Shown one piece after another: positions 58,641-64,000 of a stretch of 64,000 nucleotides of DNA (within the stretch, counting starts at the first letter, position 1; every line of letters starts with the position of its first letter). The stretch covers positions 6,937,001-7,001,000 of the forward strand of contig OZ020309.1 of NCBI GenBank assembly GCA_963971305.1. The letters are read 5' to 3'. The notes beneath the pieces were generated by a model. That model was not told where the DNA came from, made no database searches, and saw only the letters and a program-made list of their open reading frames with translations. Source of the DNA: Arcuatula senhousia. Lineage: Eukaryota; Mollusca; Bivalvia; Mytilida; Mytilidae. A program made the position numbers and the translations under genes.

Positions 58641-60508
58641 AAATAGCGGAGAAACACACAGTTAACAAAACAACTTTAAATTTTATATATGTTCCTTGTG
58701 ACCATGTTGTTACCGGTGACCTTACCATCGTCAAGGACCCAGAGGTAATAAATTTTCTGAAAAAGGGCCCAAAATTTAGACCCCCCTCAAAGATCAATTG
58801 GAATTCTTGCTTCGATTGTATCAAAACTGCACTTCTCTCTTTCTGTAAATCTTGGAGAGAAGAAGCAGATACTAAATCTCTTGACAATTTTATAAATAAC
58901 TTCATGTCAATTGTTAAACTCAGAATAAATCATTTTCAAAACTCCTTTGTAGAATTTCGGCCAAATACATATCTAAAAAGAATTAAGACAAAAATGCGTT
59001 TACTTGGTTCACAATACGTTTTCGTTCCTGCAGACAAAGCTGCCAATAATGTCGTTATTGTATGACGAAAATATTACCTTGAAGTGTTGATGCAAGAAAT
59101 TAAAAGCTCCAGCACTTTTATTCGCGTACAATCTACAGAAAGTAGTATTATTGAGGACCATATTTTAAATACCACATCACTACGAGCCGCTCCTACATAC
59201 AATAAACTACCTACAATGTACTGGATCCCTAAATTACACAAAAATCCTTATAAATCCCGTTTCATATCTGCTTCAAGTAAGTGTTCTCTCACTAATATTT
59301 CTAAAGTCTTATCACTTGCTTTGACTACTATGAAAGAATTTATTATTCGATACTGCGAAAAGGTATTTAAAAACAGTGGTATAAATCATTTTTGGAGTGT
59401 GAAAAATTCGCTCGATGTTTTAGACAAACTTCGCGCTTTTGAAGGTACTTACCATACAGTTGATAGCTATGATTTTTCTACTTTGTACACTAACCTTCCT
59501 CACTGTCTTATTAAAAAACAATTTGAATATCTGGTTAAATGGTGTTTCGATAAATCTAAAAGTGACTATATCTGCTCTAAAGTTTCTAAATTATTTAATA
59601 AATCGTTTTTTAGAAACGAGACTCAAAAAGGTTACGTCAATTGGACTGATGCAGAAATGATAACTGCTCTAAATTATCTTTTGGACAACATTTATATTCG
59701 TTTTTGGAGAACCATTTATCGCCAGGTCATTGGTATCCCTATGGGAACTAATTGTGCCCCACTTATTGCTGACCTTTTCTTGTATTGTTATGAATCCCAA
59801 TTTATGGCAAAACTTCAAAAAGACCCCAACAGACAACATCTCATTGAAACTTTTAATTATACATACAGATATTTAGACGACATTCTTTCACTAAACAATC
59901 CCACATTTTCTAATTTTATTACGGAAATTTATCCCAAGGAATTAACTTTGAATAAATCCAACCTTACTAGTGATAGATGCCTATTTTTAGATCTAGATTT
60001 AAGTATAATCAATGGAAAATTACACACTAAAATATATGATAAACGGGATGACTTTTCATTTCCTATTGTGAATTTTCCTTTTCTAGAGGGAGATGTACCA
60101 CTTGCTCCGTCTTACGGAGTATATATTTCACAGTTGGTAAGATATGCTCGGATCTGCAGTGGTGTGTCTGATTTTAATGATAAAAACCGGTGTATTACAA
60201 AAAAATTACTAAAACAAGGATATCGTTACCACAAATTAGTTAAGTCGTTTACTAAGTTTTATCATAAGTATCTATACCTTATTGGGAAATTTAACTGTAC
60301 ACGACGACTTTTTATTGTAAAGGGAATATCCCATCCAGATTTCTACGGTAATGTTGTTTATAGAGCAAATAAATTCAAAAACAATCCCTTGGGAATGCAA
60401 AATTGGCTTAAAGCTTTATTAAATAAAGGTTATGAAATGGATATTTTAGTAAAATCTTTGAATTTAGTCTTCTTTGGTAAAAATATTGATAATTTGATAT
60501 TTACTTAA
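58637..60508 (+). pseudogene. Penelope-like element reverse transcriptase, one internal stop
   Basis: The frame is open from 58637 to 60508 except for a single TGA at 59063-59065, where a K-Y-Y stretch follows directly. Hallmarks: FLKKGPKFRPP and INWN near the start, ADKAANNVVIV before the stop, YWIPKLHKNP (about 59218-59247), DSYDFSTLYTNLP, GIPMGTNCAP (about 59730), the catalytic Y-L-D-D (about 59868-59880) and the family C-terminus APSYGVYISQLVRYARICSG ... FYHKYL. A GIY-YIG endonuclease is not visible after the reverse transcriptase. The element begins where the GAGGCTCCC copy D ends (58640), so it is 5'-truncated or interrupted. The 3' region 60509-61165 ends with the dispersed repeat described at 60780. 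Only degraded relatives are elsewhere in the window. Confidence 0.88.
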
Positions 60509-60779
60509 AAATGTTAATTGCATTTTTATACTTATGTCATTTTTGAGCATTACAGCGGTCAAGTGTGTCGGTTTTGTGTGATGATGCATCATCAAATCAA
60601 GTGTTTGACGTGTTGTGTCGGATTTAAAATCGACATACTTGATTTTTTTACATCAGTGGATGGATGCTTCTTAGCTAGCTGTCAGTAACTTCGAGTGTTC
60701 TCAAGAGAGTATCTTTACGTCCCGTTAATTACTTGTTGTCCTTTTGTCTCAGATACTCTCTTGTTGAATTGAACTTCTA

Positions 60780-61165
60780 TCGATTTGATTTTTACTGTGT
60801 GTTAGTTTGTGCTTTGTTATTGATTATCATTAGGGGGAAGGTTGGCGCCAAAAAACTAGTTTAACCCCGCCACATTTTAATGTGCCTGTCCTAAGCCAGG
60901 AATCTTTATCGAAGCTTATGTTTGTATTTAGTCGAATTTATGTTAATTGTTTTTTGTCAAGAAGAGGGTCTTTCAATGCACTTTGGGATTGGTCTTGAAT
61001 CATATGTATTTTATTTTCAATCCAGGGGCCAATTGAAAAACAGCGAGCAGCGACCGCTGGTCACATTGAAGGCTGCTGGTTGTTTTCCATTGTGGATATT
61101 TCAAATATACGTTTATAATGTAGGTTGTGTCGCGTACACTTATTCCACATCTCATTTTCTTAATT
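60780..61165 (+). repeat. Dispersed 'GGGGGAAGGTTGG' repeat following the Penelope ORF
   Basis: CGATTTGATTTTTACTGTGT, AGGGGGAAGGTTGGCGCC, GTGCCTGTCCTAAGCCAGGA, AACAGCGAGCAGCGACCGCT and GTCGCGTACACTTATTCCAC. The position supports a Penelope 3' untranslated origin, though a hitch-hiking insertion cannot be excluded. Confidence 0.65.
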
Positions 61166-61710
61166 GAAAACTTTAGTATATCAACAGCAATTTCAAAATC
61201 GATAATGGAAAACAGCTTGTAGTTTTCAATGTGACTAATGATCACTGTTTGCTGTTTTTGAATTGCTTGAAGATTAAAATTCAATTCACATATACACGAT
61301 TCAAAACCAGTTCTAAAAACGAAGAAGGACATAGAACATCTATCATAGAGACGACGAGTACACCCATGAGCTGTGGAGGACATTCCAGGCTTAGTACAGG
61401 CAAATGTGAATAAGCGCGATGGTAACTATATATAATTGGCATTACAGACAAAATATTAAAAGAAATGCATTTCTTATTATGAGGCCAAAACCTTTTAAGC
61501 AACCAATAAGTTGACATGGTTGAAGAAATTGAAAATGGACCGTAGTTAGTTCGTTATTGCTTAACTCCCAAGCAGCGCGAATTCGGCTATACCAAGAAGA
61601 CGAACACGAAAGAATGATGAAATGAAGGCAAGATGGTAATAAAGTGGGATAGTAACTCAAGGTCAAAAGGTTAATCAAGTTTAGACTGCTACAATGGAAA
61701 ACCAATAAAT
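61166..61710. other. No gene seen
   Basis: Several short frames on both strands overlap without any recognisable protein. AACAGCTTGTAGTTTTCAAT near 61209 weakly echoes the preceding repeat. Confidence 0.3.
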
Positions 61711-61720
61711 GACAGATGTG

Positions 61721-61936
61721 AGGCTTGTTTAGGGTATATTGGGATATGGGATATTCACACATTTTCTCAGTGGGATACGGGATATTTGAGGCAAAACTTA
61801 TTGGGATATGGGATATTTTTGTCGTTTTTATTTACAGGGATATGGGATACTGGAAAAACACTTTTTGGGATACAGGATATTTGATGAAAAATTTATGGGG
61901 ATATGGGATATTGGTACCCCCCCTTAACAAGCCCCA
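61721..61936. mobile_element. Small element with internal GGGATATGGGATATT minisatellite
   Basis: Terminal GAGGCTTGTTTAGGG and CCCTTAACAAGCCCC are inverted repeats. Inside, six imperfect units of about 32 bp each carry GGGATAtGGGATAtT. A relative of the left end occurs near 23547 (GGGGCTTGTTTAGAGTATAT). Confidence 0.7.
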
Positions 61937-62389
61937 GATGTACGTGTATATAGTTTCAGTATTTTCAAAAAAGATCTTAATTTTTGTAAAATTGAGATAC
62001 AGCCTCCTGTTGTTGTTGTTTTGTATAGTCGTAAGTGTTTTTTGTAAATTGTAGAATTGTTCCCTTTTTCCCAAATTATTTGTACTGTTTGTTCATGTGA
62101 CGTTATATTGTTAGTGCCTAGAATTAATGTTGTAATTGTAGCGGACGTCTTTTTGTTCAGCCTTATTTGAAGTCGAATAATAGGCTAGTTCTGTATTCCC
62201 CTAAGCTGTAACAGTACGGTCAGTTAATTCTGCACCACAGGTATTTGACTAGGCATTTAATATGTTTCAGATAACAGTAGCTGCAATTTCTATTAAAAGC
62301 GTCTCAATGGTAACTTAGAGAGCCTTTTTTAACAAAAGAACAACAGTTTTTTTATATTTATATTTTATCACAATTATATACAAATTTAT

Positions 62390-62653
62390 AATCTATCACC
62401 AGAGGGAGCGTCTATCAACACTGACCTCTGTCATGCATATATTATCGCGCTAAGGAGTGTGGATTGTCACACCACAATCCTTAGCGCAATAGTATATGCA
62501 TGACAGAGGTCAGTGTTGCGTCGCGTTTATCAACACTGACCTCTGTCATGCATATACTATCGCGCTAAGGAGTGTGGATTGTCGCATCCTTAGCGCGAAA
62601 GTATATGCATGACAGAGGTCAGTGTTGATAGACGCTCCCTCTGGTGATAGATT
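62390..62653. mobile_element. Double palindrome (264 bp)
   Basis: The outer arms AATCTATCACCAGAGGGAGC and CTATCAACACTGACCTCTG are exactly inverted at the right end. Inside are two successive hairpins, each formed by ACACTGACCTCTGTCATGCA ... ATCGCGCTAAGG and its inverse, joined by GCGTCGCG near 62518-62525. The whole sequence could fold as one long stem or as two hairpins. It has no coding content. Confidence 0.9.
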
Positions 62654-64000
62654 GTACAAGTTTATCAATAAACTATATGATTTCAATAAACAATAAGTTT
62701 TAATAATCTATAAATTTCAAAAATATCATTATCAATAACACATTAGGATGAAAAAAAATGAATTATATATTCGATGAAAAAATGAAATGATAAGGCCTCA
62801 CTGGACCAGTATTAGTGGATTGGCAGCCCGCTATACAGATGTCGTCAGACTGTCTGTAAAGCAGACGTCAAACCAAAAACACCATCGCCCATCAATGAGG
62901 TCACATTTGAGATTGATCCTGTTCTTATCGGGTTGATTCAAATTTTTTTCACATATACTGTCAAAAAGTAGATTTGAAATGGTCAAGGAGTAAAATCAAA
63001 ATGTTTCCTTTGAGTTTTAGTTGTTTGAAAAATATGTCAATTGTATATGTTTATATTTCTATAAAGTTGAAATATAAAGCTTTTAACAGAATTCAATTGT
63101 ACTAAGCAAATCACACTCGATTTCAGAGTCACAAGACATGCAATGTAGTATTATTTACAAAATTTCAATAATCTTTTTTGTTTTCGTTTTATATACAATT
63201 CAGTTAAAGACTCGTTGTCTTCTTGAAAAGGGATTTGAAAGTTGGATAAATAATTTCAAGTACATTTTATTGTAATAAGGGCTTTTGAAGATGTCTCTTC
63301 ATATTAGGATAAGAGTGTACAATAAAAATCTATACCGAACTGACAGTATCCCTAAATATTTTACAAGCCTGTGAAAATTTGTTATTTTGTAATTTCTTCT
63401 TTCTTCTATATTAAAAATGCTTCATTGTTTTAAAGTATAACCATAACAAATTGAAACTAAATAATCATTAATTTTTTCTTCTCCTCTTTTTTATCAAATA
63501 CTGTGAATCTTAGCAGTTGATTTGCCAAATAATTTTTATATTAAACTTGTACATTTTGAAAGTTTTAGGATACATAGTCCAATGCATGTCAAATTGACTC
63601 TTGCAATGCTTATGTGATTTGCAATTAACAACTAAGTTCTGGTTTAAGGTGATAGAATTGTTTCTGCTACAAAAAATATTTTTGAAAATTGAATTAATCC
63701 CGAAAAGAACAGAATATCATAAAATGATCCGTTTCGTCAAGGTATATCAACAAAGAACTACAAAATACATATTTTCCTACATTTTGAAGTACATGTTTCA
63801 AAAACAATCGATAATTGGCAGAATTTTGCGACCAATTAATTAAAGACTATATGAGATTCTTTGTAAAATGAATATTCAGATATATTGCACAAATAAGAAT
63901 TGAGTCCCTTTTCTTTATAACTAATGCTATACCTGTGGTTTTATCCATTTTAGTGGAATATATTTTATAATTGTGTGATGTTATACATTTTGTAACAAGC
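62654..64000. other. No gene seen
   Basis: AT-rich sequence. The 80-codon frame at 63601-63843 has no recognisable domain. TTTAAGGTGATAGAATTG near 63643 resembles the left end of the TTAA-flanked elements but has no matching right end in the window. Confidence 0.35.

Overview
This is AT-rich eukaryotic nuclear DNA from a lophotrochozoan, most likely a bivalve such as a mussel. The evidence is: split genes with GT-AG introns; a secreted 'short-chain collagen C4-like' gene and tandem phytanoyl-CoA hydroxylase-interacting-protein-like (PHYHIP-like) genes, both typical of molluscs; and a very dense load of small inverted-repeat elements, Penelope-like elements and LINE fragments. No operon, tRNA, rRNA or CRISPR array was seen. 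The species is an inference.

Layout. 934-8592 (minus): a four-exon gene for a small secreted protein (226 aa), whose reading phases match across all three junctions. 8820-13440: a repeat block with several elements inserted inside one another. 13440-15700: a partly duplicated segment separated by an inverted-repeat element. 15735-27496 (minus): a complete nine-exon short-chain dehydrogenase/reductase (260 aa) whose introns are full of small elements, a LINE tail and Penelope fragments. 28200-31534 (plus): a 5'-truncated LINE with a 1,100-codon open frame. 33701-44121 and 46811-55969 (both minus): two tandem PHYHIP-like genes with the same five-exon structure, including a two-codon first exon. 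58637-60508 (plus): a Penelope-like reverse transcriptase with one internal stop. 61700-64000: small palindromic elements, then sequence in which I see no gene.

The four host genes are read from the minus strand and together carry about 3.7 kb of coding sequence; most of the window is mobile or repeated DNA. I find no multi-gene pathway. The most unusual structures are: (a) the two PHYHIP-like paralogues, one with an apparent 1-nt insertion in a homopolymer and with its first exon between near-identical 208-bp inverted repeats; (b) two foldback elements whose arms are built from short repeated motifs; (c) a 264-bp double palindrome at 62390-62653; and (d) the stack of nested insertions at 8.8-13.4 kb, where pre-insertion sequence can be read from neighbouring repeat units.
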